A stretch of DNA of 64,000 nt from Hanleya hanleyi (taxonomy: Eukaryota; Mollusca; Polyplacophora; Lepidopleurida; Hanleyidae): positions 1 to 64,000 of the forward strand of contig JAVTVY010020550.1 in NCBI GenBank assembly GCA_036873755.1, given 5' to 3'. Under the pieces are notes generated by a model. That model was not told where the DNA came from and ran no database searches. It saw only the letters and a list, made by a program, of their open reading frames with translations. A program made the translations under genes and the position numbers. Numbering within the stretch: the first letter of the stretch is position 1; each line of letters begins with the position of its first letter. Below, in pieces: positions 1-9,514 of this stretch.

Positions 1-1340
1 ATTTCAAGGCCTGATATGCAAATGATCTCCCGTGAGAATTTCAGAAAGGAAATTGCTGTAAAAGTAGGCATATTACATGACACTAACATAATTAACTATT
101 GAAGTAGGAGTCAGAAATCATGAGGCTTTGACAGCGATAGAGAGAGAGAAAAGCATAGCCCAATGGTCTCTAATACCCCTCTGCTATCAGTTATTGTCTA
201 CACTAAGCAATCATGTGTTGCATAATGTAAGGTCACGAAATCCATCGCCCTTATAAATTCACGCAAGCCCGGGATTGAGGGTGTGATATATACATGAGTT
301 TATTCATATCCAGAATATCAGGACAAATGAATACCAGAAAACTAAGATTTCCATAAAAACCAAGTTCCAGTAAAAACCCCTTTTGACATAAAGAAAAGAA
401 AGAAGAAATAACATTCATTAATATATACAATTAAATATATAATACAACAGTATTCACAATCGAACAAGAACTCAAGAAATTGAAATCAAGTACTGTTCAG
501 GCAAACACTATGAAGAATGTACTTCCTTGTAAATTGACCTGAATTTGTAATTTTATCCAAAACTCATCAAAGAAAACGTTTAACCATATGCAAGATTAAT
601 ATCGCTGAATAAGAAATGTGAAATAGATGTAAAATACAACCATTTAAATTCAGAATGAATTTAATATAATACATAGCTATTTAGATCATTTCTGTTTTGA
701 CAATCATATTTAAGTGTTAATATATGATCTATAAGTACACATTCTTACCCTGCATATTAAATTAGTGGATGGCAAAGGTCAACATTGTCCATTGGGTCAT
801 CTCCAGATAAGCATTCTATTCCCTGATGGAATGTCAACAAAGATTAACTGTACATGTAGATCTAATTCACATTGATAACTTTCTGGTGAACCTATATCTA
901 AAGTTGCAGGTCAAAGTTTAGTACTCTCAGAATTGCATAACTGATATCCCACTCTTCCTGTCAAGGTTATCAATATCACATATCTAGGTTGTCCAGTAAA
1001 CACCCAAACAATCTTTAAATGTACAGATACCCAATATTATCAGTGACAGGAAAGAATCCTGATACAATCTCTCAATCATGATTCCAAATCTTAAATGAAT
1101 AGTTTCAAAACTCAAATCGCTATTTCACTGTATTTACTACAATTAATTTTAAAAATCACTTTATCAACTTTACTGTCAAAGAAATGTAAAAAATACACTG
1201 ATGTCTCCAACTAAAAGTAATGTCTAATTCCTTCTCTACATTTTATAATATTCATTTACCAAGAAATAATAAATTACTTCTGTACTTCGCATATGGCTAA
1301 AGTAATCGTGTAGCAAATGAACAATGCTCTGTGTTTAGCT
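1..1340. other. AT-rich intergenic sequence, no gene seen
   Basis: No open reading frame with recognisable protein character, no RNA gene and no clear repeat. The sequence is AT-rich and unstructured apart from short runs. Confidence 0.6.
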
Positions 1341-1410
1341 ACTTCAAACAGAAAATACGTATGCTGTAAAGTAATCTGTTGTTTTACACAGTTCTTTACT
1401 TCAAACAGAA
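1341..1410. repeat. 57-bp tandem repeat, left part
   Basis: The string ACTTCAAACAGAA recurs at 1341 and 1398, a 57-bp period. The same 57-bp unit resumes at 3376 on the other side of the element at 1411-3375, so the two pieces look like one short tandem repeat split by an insertion. Alternatively they are terminal direct repeats belonging to the element. Confidence 0.6.
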
Positions 1411-1689
1411 CAAGCAGCCAGAGGATGCTAGGTCCCCCGCCAAAATGGCAGCAATATTTATAAGCGCTGTCTGTTTCAGAAGATATTCATGAGGATGGCA
1501 ACAGCTACTTCACAGGCGTAAGAAGCAGAGGGGTCTTTCCACCTTCCCAGGTTTTGAGATCAACTCCGAATGGCTGACTGAATGTTGATTGCTACTGTAA
1601 TATATTTTCTTTACCATGTAGCATGAAAATTATGTAACCGAAATGCAACCCCAAGAGACAACTCATGGCATATTATCTGCAAACTAAAT

Positions 1690-2640
1690 TTGACAAGAAT
1701 ATGAAGGCATCCTCAACCTATTGCCCAGAAACCAAATTTAGACTTTGCCACAAGGAGTCACCACCTGTAGGTGCAAGCAGGCAAAACACAATCCCAAATG
1801 ACATCTCATGTCATGGTATCGGCATATGAACTTTGAGACTCTGAAGAGGGGTCCTCAAGTTATTGCCGGTACCAGATGCCCACCGGTGTTCATGTTATTT
1901 GGGGCGGGTCACATATGAATACAAAATTTGAGAATAATCTGATGAGCAGTTGCCAAATTATTGCCCGTAAACAAATTTTTCCACCAGGAGACGCCACCTG
2001 TAGGAAGAAGCGGGAAAAATACAATCCCAAGGAACATGGTATCGTGGGGACATCTGCATACCAAATTTGAGAATAATCCGATGAGGGTCCTCAAGTTATT
2101 GCCCAGAAACCAAATTTAGATTTTGACACCAGGTGACACCACCTCTAGGCGCAAGTCAGTGAAATGCATTATCAAGCGACATCTTATGTCACAGTACATT
2201 CATACAAAATTTGAGAAGAATCCGATGGTCAGTTCTCAAGTTATTACCCGGAAACGAATTTGTGATGTTGCCACCAGGTGGCGCCACCTGTGAGTGCAAG
2301 TGAGCGAAAGGTAATCCCAAGCAACAGCTCCTGGCATGGTAAATGCATGCCAAATTTGAGAAGAATCCGATGAGCCGCAACGTTTCTCATGTTACCCAGA
2401 AAGGTACATATGTAGGATATTTCAAAGAAATTCGACCAAGTGTTTCTATTATCACTTGCAGCATGGAATAATGGAATGAACTCTAGTGGCGCCACCTCCG
2501 GTTGGATTTTGCTGAAACGCATCACCAACGGTGTTTTGTCGCAGGGAATGCATTTACCAAATTTCGAAGAAATCCGACAAATTGTTCGAAAGTTATCGCT
2601 CGCGAAGGATTTGAACAAACATGAACGGACATGCATTAAA
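1690..2640. repeat. Diverged minisatellite units
   Basis: Degenerate repeats share the phrases 'caaatttgagaataatccgatgag' and 'accacctgtaggtgcaag' in shortened or mutated form (for example near 1740, 1990, 2130 and 2275). They resemble the better conserved units downstream at 2643-3340 but are much more decayed. Short open frames in here have no protein character. Confidence 0.5.
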
Positions 2641-2642
2641 GA

Positions 2643-3340
2643 TTGGAACAAGACCCAGTGGCGCCACCTACAGGCGGATCTTGCTGAAACGTAATACCAG
2701 CGACGTCTTGTCACAAAGAATGCAGATGCCAAATGTCGGAGGAATCCGACAAAGCATTTAGGAGTTATCGCTTATGCAGTATTTGCACGGACATGCACTA
2801 AATATTGGAACAAGACCCAGTGGCGCCACCTACAGGCGGATCTTGCTGAAACGTAATACCAACAGACGTCTTGTCGCAAAGAATGCAGATGCCAAATTTC
2901 GGAGGAATCCGACAAAGCATTTAGGAGTTATCGCTTATGAAGCATTTGCACGAACATCCACGGACATGCACTAAAGATTGGAACAAGACCAAGTGGCGCC
3001 ACCTACAGGCGGATCTTGCTGAAACGTAATACCAACAGACGTCTTGTCGCAAAGAATGCAGATGCCAAATTTCGGAGGAATCCGACGAAGCATTTAGAAG
3101 TTATTGCTTACGAAGTATTTGCACGGACATGTCCGTGCATGCACGAACACATAGAAGCAAGACCCCAGTGGCGCCACCTACAGGCGGATCTTGCTGAAAC
3201 GTAATACCAAGAGACGTCTTGTCGCAAAGAATGCAGATGCCAAATTTCGGAGGAATCCGACAAAGCATTTAGAAGTTATTGCTTACGAAGTATTTGCACG
3301 GACATGTCCGTGCATGCACGGACACATAGAAGCAAGAACC
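2643..3340 (+). repeat. Minisatellite, about 162-175 bp units, four copies
   Basis: GTGGCGCCACC recurs at 2658, 2820, 2993 and 3168, giving unit lengths of 162, 173 and 175 bp. The longer units carry extra copies of a short CGGACATG / GTCCGTGCATG palindromic segment near the unit boundary. Each unit contains CAGGCGGATCTTGCTGAAACG and GATGCCAAATTTCGGAGGAA. Open frames across it are by-products of the repeat. Confidence 0.8.
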
Positions 3341-3375
3341 ATTTTAAAGTCCCCGGCCGCGTTGCGGCGGGGGAC

Positions 3376-3474
3376 AAAATACGTATGCTGTAAAGTAATC
3401 TGTTGTTTTACACAGTTCTTTACTTCAAACAGAAAATACGTATGCTGTAAAGTAATCTGTTGTTTTACACAGTT
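3376..3474. repeat. 57-bp tandem repeat, right part
   Basis: AAAATACGTATGCTG occurs at 3376 and 3433 (57-bp period) and matches the unit at 1353-1410. Confidence 0.7.
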
Positions 3475-3632
3475 CTTCGAAATATCTAATTGAGAGAAAC
3501 TGTCACAAAAAAATTGAATTCCATGAACTATAGACACACACAAAATAACAAGAAAGTTTCTTAATCCTGCAAATAGGAAATGACTGATTGTTTTGTCAAA
3601 CAGCTAAACTATCTTCATGAAAACTTCTCAGT

Positions 3633-3680
3633 GGATGGATGGATGGATGTACTTGGGCACTCCATCGCACCGCGATGGGC
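3633..3680 (-). other. LINE 3' stem-loop and (CATC)n tail
   Basis: On the minus strand, CCATCGC-GGT-GCGATGG forms a perfect 7-bp stem with a 3-nt loop (3662-3678). It is followed about 20 nt later by four CATC repeats (3633-3649). A 3'-UTR hairpin next to a short simple-repeat tail is the usual template-recognition layout of several LINE clades, so this marks the 3' terminus. Confidence 0.7.
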
Positions 3681-4162
3681 ACAGGTCGTGCGAACACGCC
3701 GTGCAACCTGTTTCCCCCAACCCGCCCTACACATGATCCCTCTTAACAGTGTCACATAGACACTGTTTAATCTCCACATTCTTATTAAACAATATACCTT
3801 CTCTTAATTTCCATAACTACAGAAGTATCACATAATATTTCCATCTGTCAAGCCCTCTCATTCTCTCTTCTCGGACTGATTCTTAGTGGCAACTTTGATT
3901 AATTATCACCATGGACACTCACAATTAAATCTCCCAATAGCCACTCATCCTCCCTCATTCACTCAGCATTTACTATATCACCCATCGAATTTCTCTCCAA
4001 CCCACTTTCTTTAATAATTGTTCCTGCCCCCAACACCCTGGTAATCCTCATCCTTGTGTCCTACATTTTTAAGTATCCTATTGCTCCCCGTCCTCTCCAG
4101 CTTTCTACTGTTGAGCCATTTCACAAAGTAATCCTTCACATTGCACCTAGTGTAAAGTCTTG

Positions 4163-5146
4163 TCACATTAACATTTTCAGCAGTTCTGCCTCCCCCAACC
4201 CCTCAATATCCGCTCTAATGGTCCACACATCCTGCACAAAGTTGGATACGACACGGCTCTCTGTTTTATCCAAAGTATTACCACCAAGCCCCAGCAAGTC
4301 TGATAAGGCTAGGTCTTCATCATCCCCACTTATCATTCCCCATCTAATTTCATTATGTGAAGCTATCAACTGACCCCTCAACTCGTCCCTCCTTGCCCTG
4401 TACCTTTCACAGTATAACAAGACATGTTTCATATCTTCCATCACCCCACACATTTTACACCTTTTCTCTTCCAGACTTCGTTTCATCCTATTCCTGGTGA
4501 CCAACGACCCTGTCCTAGCCTTCGCCAGCCAAGAAAAATCACCCGCCCAGTCTACATATCTCTCTCTCCATGGACCCTCTTTCTTCTTATATATAAACAA
4601 GGATGACTTAGATTCCATCCCATCTTTCCACTCTTCTACCCACTTTTCATCCACTTTAACAGAAACCATTTTTTTCCATCTTCTCTCGCTGTTTCCGGTT
4701 TCAATTAGGTTAACATCATAGTATGTGCTAATCGCTTCTACTTCCTTGAACCACCCAGTCTGTTTCTCTGTTTTGAGACCTTCCTCCCAAGCAGTTTTTG
4801 CCCATCTATCCCACTCCATTCCAACAAGACGCCCATAGTAGTTTAACTTCAATATTCCTACTTTGTCAGCCATTCTGCTCCAACCAAGTTCTCCATAAAT
4901 AGCTTCTATTGCAGTCATACGGTTCACCCCTAGTATCCATCTCCCTGCCTGTAGTTCCACCAAATCCAATACTGCCAGCGTTTTCCCATCAAGTTCCACT
5001 ATTTCTACCCCATATAAAATTGTAGGAACTGCAACTCTCTCCCACAATATTCTTGCGCACATACTTCGGTTACATGTACTGGTACTTATAGCCTTGACTA
5101 TCCCCAACATTCTCTTTGCCTTTGCAATCATCTCTTGCTTTTGCAC
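4163..5146 (-). pseudogene. LINE RT C-terminal region with zinc knuckle
   Basis: A 327-residue frame carrying the thumb and C-terminal part of the LINE ORF2. It shows the phrase AVPTILYGVE after the RT core, typical of the RT-thumb boundary in Jockey/CR1-type elements. It ends in a zinc knuckle CKMCGVMEDMKHVLLYCERY (C-x2-C, H-x4-C) that probably helps bind template RNA or target DNA. It overlaps the upstream RT frame by about 75 bp in another frame, so the join is a frameshift and the product cannot be made. Confidence 0.8.
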
Positions 5147-5816
5147 CCTGAAAATTTGCTCTTTTTAACTTCATTCTAATTCCTAGGTACTTATTTTCAT
5201 CCACCTCTCCTATCTTCACAACATGTTCTTCCGCCTCCTCCAGACTTAACTTCCCAAGTTGCCAGTTGTCCCCTCCTGGTTTAACCTGACTACTAACCAT
5301 GACGCAACTCTTTGTTGGGCTGTAGATTATCTTCCTTTCAAATCCAAACTTCCCAACTATATCCAAGATAAACTGTAATTCTTTCCTTGTTTTCGCAAAT
5401 AAAACTATATCATCTGCAAAAAACAACCCAGGAATGATTCGCTTCCCGAGATTCACACCCCACCCGCATCCTTCAAATCGTCTTCCTAGCTCCGCTAAAT
5501 ATATCGCAAAGAGTAACGGTGACAACACACACCCCTGCTTTAATCCTTCCCTCAGATCTATATAATCCGTTTTAATCTCCCCAAATACAACTTTGAAACG
5601 GACTCCAGCATATAAATCCTTGATGATGTGTAGTATCTTGCCTCCATAACCCAGGCCTTCCAAGGCAGCCCAGAGTGCCTCCCTCCACACTCTATCATAT
5701 GCTTTCTTAATGTCTAGAAAGGCCACACAGCATGAGCACGTAGAGGTTATCTTGACACATCCTGCCTTTCCTAAAACCCGCCTGTATCTCTCCCAAAAGA
5801 CCTCTACTCTCCACAT
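5070..5816 (-). pseudogene. LINE reverse transcriptase core
   Basis: Contains the RT palm motifs: FLDIKKAYDRV (motif A aspartate), EGLKQGCVLSPLLFAIYL (motif B) and FADDIVLFA (motif C catalytic DD). The sequence before FLDIKKAYD does not connect smoothly with the upstream frame: after the phrase CQDNLYVL the next recognisable residues are CCVAFLD, so roughly 25 residues that normally separate these motifs appear to be deleted around 5735. Frame also changes here. The residues quoted are enough to identify RT with high certainty; the copy is not functional. Confidence 0.9.
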
Positions 5817-6699
5817 CTCTCTGGAGCCTTACTCTCAAAATCTTGGTAAACACTTTTCCTACATTACTCGCTACAGCTATTCCTCTGTAATTATCTAATA
5901 ACCTCGTGTCACCACTGTTGTGCAACAATGTAGTCCTTGTCTTCCAAACCACCGGGATTATCTCAGTTTCCCATATCCGACAAAATAACAATCTCAAACA
6001 TTCGAGTATTCGCACACCTCCCTCTGTCATAAACTCGTTTGGAATATTATCTTCTCCCATAGCCTTTCCTCTCTTTATGTCTTTCACCACCTGCCTTATT
6101 TCTTTGATCTCAATTTGTCCCGTTAGACCATCGCTGTCTGCAATTTCTTCTTCGACGCTAAGCCTCTCTTCCTTCCTGATGTTTTCCAGTATATCCCTAT
6201 CCACTTCCCTTTTACTATGTTCTGTGGCAATTTCCCCCCATTTGGCGGCTAGTACTTTTCTATCCGTGGTAATCCCACCCTCCCCAGTCTTCAAGACGCC
6301 GGATACCTCTTGTTTTCTCTTATGGTTAACCAACTTCCAAAATGTTTTGCTACCTTCCTTTCCCTCTCTATCAATTCTATTTACTACATCCTGATTATGT
6401 AATCTAATCATGCATTGTGTCAACTCCTTCACCTCTCTCTTAACCTGCTCATACTCCTTCTTTGCTTCACTCACTAGCTCCTCTTTCCTTTCTCCCTCAC
6501 TTATCAAGGCCATATTAAACTCTTGTCTTGCACAGCGCCTTTTCCGCCTCGCCTCCCGAATTTCTGTATTTTCTAATCTATTTCCACTATTCCATCTCAC
6601 CCATGGGATGACCCCTTCCGTAGCTGCTCCGTAGCTGCTTGAACATTTCTGCAAGTCCCTCTCCTGTCGTACATTCTCTAACCTGCACTTCCCAATCAC
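5707..6699 (-). pseudogene. LINE linker and N-terminal RT region
   Basis: Holds the segment between endonuclease and RT, rich in charged residues (a helical linker around residues 30-110). It then has the RT-0/RT-1 region with KAMGEDNIPNEFM, LLDNYRGIAVASNVGKVF and AGFRKGRMCQDNLYVL. These are hallmark N-terminal RT blocks of APE-type LINEs. The start is out of frame with the endonuclease because of an 11-bp tandem duplication (CCGTAGCTGCT at 6618-6628 and 6629-6639). Confidence 0.85.
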
Positions 6700-7381
6700 T
6701 GAATTCTTGCTCTATATTTTTTCGAAATGTTTTCCAATCAGTGTCTTCATTCATCACCCACTTGAACTGGTTTCTACTGATATTTTCCCCTCCTTGAACC
6801 CTCTGTTCCATTTCCATCATAACCCAGTTGTGATCACTGTCTACATCATAATTTTGAATATCATCAATCACCATATATCTCACTTTATCCAGTTCTGTGT
6901 GCTGTAGCAGAATGTAATCCACTACTGTCTTACACCCCGCCCTCTCTCGTGTCCAGAGCCCTGAACACTTTTGTGATCTATTCATTATATATAAATCAAA
7001 TGTTTTCTCTATCTCTAATATTCTCGTCCCATTGCGGTTAACACCAGGTTTGTTTCCATGTATACCTTCCCCCTCTTTATCTCCAACATGCCCGTTAAAA
7101 TCTCCCAGCAAAACCACTTTATATCCAATCTGCCTTAATCTTGTCATCTGTGCCACCAATAGATCATATAACCTATCATTCCAGCCCCTGCCAACTCCTT
7201 GCTGTGCTGCATACAGCAGCCCTATAGCATATTTGTCTCCAAAGTTTCCCGATATCCATATCACATCGTCAACTACCCGTTCCCATTCTGCACCAATAAC
7301 TAGACCCAAGTCTTCCATCTTCAGCTGAAAACCTTGCCGGCACTTCTTCACCGCAAGCGCAATGCCACCTGCCCCAACCAC
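6587..7381 (-). pseudogene. LINE APE-type endonuclease, C-terminal part
   Basis: An endonuclease/exonuclease/phosphatase-fold frame. Catalytic-site phrases seen are VVLLGDFNGHVG (the GDFN block) and DSDHNWVMM (the SDH block that ends the domain), plus VVDYILL between them. It nicks target DNA to prime reverse transcription. The frame begins at the edge of an inserted 410-bp repeat (7376-7785), with the N-terminal part of the same domain on the other side at about 7790-8020. Confidence 0.9.
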
Positions 7382-7785
7382 CTCGCTGGGGGTCTAATAA
7401 CACCCCAGCCACCAGTCAGATTTTTGGACCGGATTCGGGGCCTTCGCGCACATCGCCGGAAGTGACATCATATATAGTAAAATAGATGTTTACCGAACAT
7501 TTCGATTACTTTTCAAGTCTGCATAATACCTCTGTTGACCTAGCGTTAAAAAGAATTATCTGGAGATAATTTTCTCTGTTTATCTGGACAGAGCATATGA
7601 AAAGTAGTTCGCTCATGTGCACCACTAAAGGAGTTGTTTGGCCGGATTCAAACTGAACCGTGCGTTGGTTGGTTTCCCCTATACGTCATAGCAACGTAGT
7701 AAAGGTCAACTTCTGCTATTGGTGGCAGGGATGGTAATGGAGCCTGCGAAATGGAGCATGCGCTGTGGGGAGGTTGCACCGGTTG
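7376..7785. mobile_element. 410-bp repeat inserted in the LINE endonuclease
   Basis: The insert is flanked by 10-bp direct repeats CACCTGCCCC at 7366-7375 and 7786-7795, as expected for a target-site duplication. It starts AACCACCTCGCTGGGGG and ends near GCGCTGTGGGGAGGTT. Two further copies lie in intron 4 of the dehydrogenase gene, one inverted (15128-15525) and one direct (15617-16119). No coding capacity and no obvious terminal inverted repeat. It could be a short non-autonomous element of either class; the class is unresolved. Confidence 0.75.
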
Positions 7786-7789
7786 CACC

Positions 7790-8025
7790 TGCCCCTGTAC
7801 TGGCTTGCTGTTGTCGTCTGCCCTCAAAACAATCATATCCCTGGATCTTAATTGCAGACGTCCCTTTATATTTATGTGTCTCCACCATACCCACTACATC
7901 CAATTTTTCCAGTTATACTATCTCCACCACCTCTCCCAACTTGCCATATTCAGTCACAACACCCTGTGTCATTCCCAATCCATTTACATTAACAAAGCCC
8001 ACTTTCCATCTGTTGCGACGTTTCT
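7790..8025 (-). pseudogene. LINE endonuclease N-terminal part
   Basis: Reading the minus strand, the phrase VGFVNVNGLG (the usual start of the APE fold) is followed by an in-frame TAA near 7925. Then comes DVVGMVETHKYKG, which carries the catalytic-site glutamate (VETH), and IQGYDCFEGRR. The domain is then cut by the 410-bp insertion and resumes at 7375. The stop and the insertion each inactivate it. Confidence 0.75.
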
Positions 8026-8067
8026 TTGTACGGGTCCTTCTTGTTCTGCCGTATTTTTTCCTCCGTC

Positions 8068-8742
8068 TTACGACAACATCCCCACCCCCCACCTCAGGAC
8101 CCGAGACCAGTTTAAATGTGTTTTTGGCATTTGTATTTCCGTCTCTACTGTGTTCCCTAACCCTCTTACAAAATGTTCAAGACCTTGTCCCTGCTCATCC
8201 AAATGGAGCCCATCTCTCAAAACCCCCCCGATCCTCACTGGACATCCCTTTTTCCAGAAATCAGCGTGTCTGCAAAATCCCCACCCCATTTCGTCCGCCG
8301 CTATCTCTAAACGCTGGTTTAGCCTTCTTATATCAGTATTCACCCTTTCTCCATCACGTGTCCGTGGTAACACACCCGATATCACCCGTGGTATTTCTCC
8401 AAATAATTCTTCTGCCAAGAACATTGTTTTCCTCATTTCAGCCACAATTAACTCTATGGGTACTCCCTCTGCTGTTACATAATTTGTCCCCCCATGAATC
8501 ACTAGGCATTCCAACATATCGTCTCCCACCAGTTTCTCTACTGCTGGCCCCATCTCACAACGTATATGCTTCAAATTAAACCCTGGCATGCTTTGAACTC
8601 TAACATTCAAATTGTTCCCCAACATACTCTGTAAGCCTTCTCTGATTGGTCGAACAATAGAATCCCCTATCACTGCTACCACCGGGACTTTCTTTTTCGG
8701 AAGATTTTTCTCGCCGTTAATAGCTTTTAACTCTGTTCCCAA
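8068..8742 (-). CDS. LINE ORF1-type SGNH/GDSL esterase, 5'-truncated
   Basis: A 224-residue open frame with the SGNH-hydrolase blocks in order: VIGDSIVR (block I nucleophile serine), HGGTNY (glycine/asparagine block) and DGLHLDEQG (catalytic Asp-His near the C-terminus). Such esterases occur in ORF1 of CR1/L2-type LINEs, where they may act on membranes or lipids during RNP traffic. It lies just upstream of the endonuclease frame. The N-terminus is at the point where LINE sequence meets the minisatellite at about 8745, so any upstream coiled-coil or PHD region is missing. The frame itself has no stop or shift, unlike the rest of the LINE. Confidence 0.85.
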   Translation of the reverse strand: MGTELKAINGEKNLPKKKVPVVAVIGDSIVRPIREGLQSMLGNNLNVRVQSMPGFNLKHIRCEMGPAVEKLVGDDMLECLVIHGGTNYVTAEGVPIELIVAEMRKTMFLAEELFGEIPRVISGVLPRTRDGERVNTDIRRLNQRLEIAADEMGWGFCRHADFWKKGCPVRIGGVLRDGLHLDEQGQGLEHFVRGLGNTVETEIQMPKTHLNWSRVLRWGVGMLS

Positions 8743-8744
8743 AT

Positions 8745-9050
8745 GAAATATATTGTATAATTAGCACAATTGCTAAATATTCAATATTTCTTTCTAAATT
8801 GCAGCCAGAAGAAATATTCAATATTCATGATAACTCGCAAACGCAAATTGTCGGACTGCCTCTCCCGAAAGAAAATATATTGTATAATTAGCACAAATGC
8901 TAAATATTGAATATTTCTTCTAAATTGCATCCATGATAAATATTGAATATTTCTTCTAAATCGCAGCTCCAAATTGTCCGATTGCCTTTCCTTAAAGAAA
9001 ATATATTGTATAATTAGCACAAATGCTACATATTTTCAATATTGCAAGGA
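8745..9050. repeat. 126-bp tandem repeat, about 2.3 copies
   Basis: The phrase AAATATATTGTATAATTAGCAC recurs near 8747, 8873 and 8999. Units contain GCTAAATATTGAATATTTCTTC, a core also present in the 88-bp array at 9515-10915, so the two arrays are probably related. The 79-residue open frame across it is a repeat artefact. Confidence 0.75.
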
Positions 9051-9094
9051 CTGGTGATTAAGGAGGTTTAAGGCAGTCCTACCCCTTATTTGCT

Positions 9095-9295
9095 GGTCTG
9101 TGCAACTCCTCTGACAATAACAGGGATTATTCTATCGTTCTTCCTGGTTAAACAACGCGCATGCGCTGTTATGTAAGTTTTAAGACAGTCGCAAGTACAT
9201 TTTCATTTGTGGTCTGTGCAACTCCACTCAGACAATAACAGATTATTCTATCGTTCTTCCTGGTTAAACAACGCGCATGTGCTGGTATATAGACT
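9095..9295. repeat. 116-bp tandem duplication
   Basis: GGTCTGTGCAACTCC begins at 9095 and 9211. Each copy runs through TTATTCTATCGTTCTTCC and AACAACGCGCATG. The two copies are about 90% alike by eye. Confidence 0.75.
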
Positions 9296-9339
9296 GTTTA
9301 ACCCTATCTGGCCTGGGCTTTTGGGGACCTGTCGTGGCC

Positions 9340-9382
9340 TAGGGCGGGGGGGGGGGGCGGAATGGCCCCCCCCCTAATTATT
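9340..9382. other. Facing poly-G and poly-C runs
   Basis: A run of about 13 G at 9344-9357 is followed about 10 nt later by about 10 C. This can form a strong hairpin or a G-quadruplex on one strand. No gene context. Confidence 0.5.
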
Positions 9383-9514
9383 TTTCTGACCCCTTGAGCT
9401 AGGGGGCTGAAACTTACCACACTATATCCTTGGGTCAAGCTCTACCACAAAATGTAAAAAAATCCAAGATGGCCGACTTGATGACGTCACAGTGACGTCA
9501 TTTTATAGTAGATT

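Larger units (their letters stand above)
1411..3375 (+). mobile_element. Candidate non-autonomous Helentron-like element with central minisatellite
   Basis: What is seen: a 1.97-kb block inserted in a 57-bp tandem repeat. GTCCCCCGCC at 1432-1441 near its left end is the exact inverse complement of GGCGGGGGAC at 3366-3375 at its right end. The right end also folds as a GC-rich hairpin (GTCCCCGGCCGC, 3-nt loop, GCGGCGGGGGAC, 3349-3375). The interior is a minisatellite with units of 162-175 bp, preceded by diverged units. Known: Helentron-associated non-autonomous elements (DINE-1, and the 'pearl' elements of bivalves) combine subterminal inverted repeats, a central minisatellite and a 3' stem-loop. 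Inference: this is a member of that class. No Rep/helicase coding sequence is present. It could instead be an unrelated satellite island. Confidence 0.45.
3633..8742 (-). mobile_element. Decayed APE-type LINE with an SGNH esterase domain
   Basis: A minus-strand non-LTR retrotransposon. In transcript order it holds an SGNH/GDSL esterase (8742-8068), an apurinic-like endonuclease (about 8020-6600), a reverse transcriptase (about 6600-5070) and a C-terminal zinc knuckle (about 4420). It ends in a stem-loop and a (CATC)n tail near 3633. Esterase plus APE plus RT plus CCHC points to the CR1/Jockey-like group; the exact clade cannot be named by eye. The copy is dead: an in-frame TAA in the endonuclease start, a 410-bp insertion at 7376, an 11-bp duplication at 6618, a missing segment of RT near 5735, and a frameshift near 5100. 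Its 5' end stops abruptly against a minisatellite at about 8745. Confidence 0.85.

Noticed and set aside
1876..2380. Short frames near 1.9-2.4 kb as small genes
   Set aside because: They lie in diverged minisatellite units and repeat each other's phrases.
4056..8579. Plus-strand frames opposite the LINE
   Set aside because: Shadows of the coding minus strand; low-complexity Ser/Pro/Leu composition without motifs.
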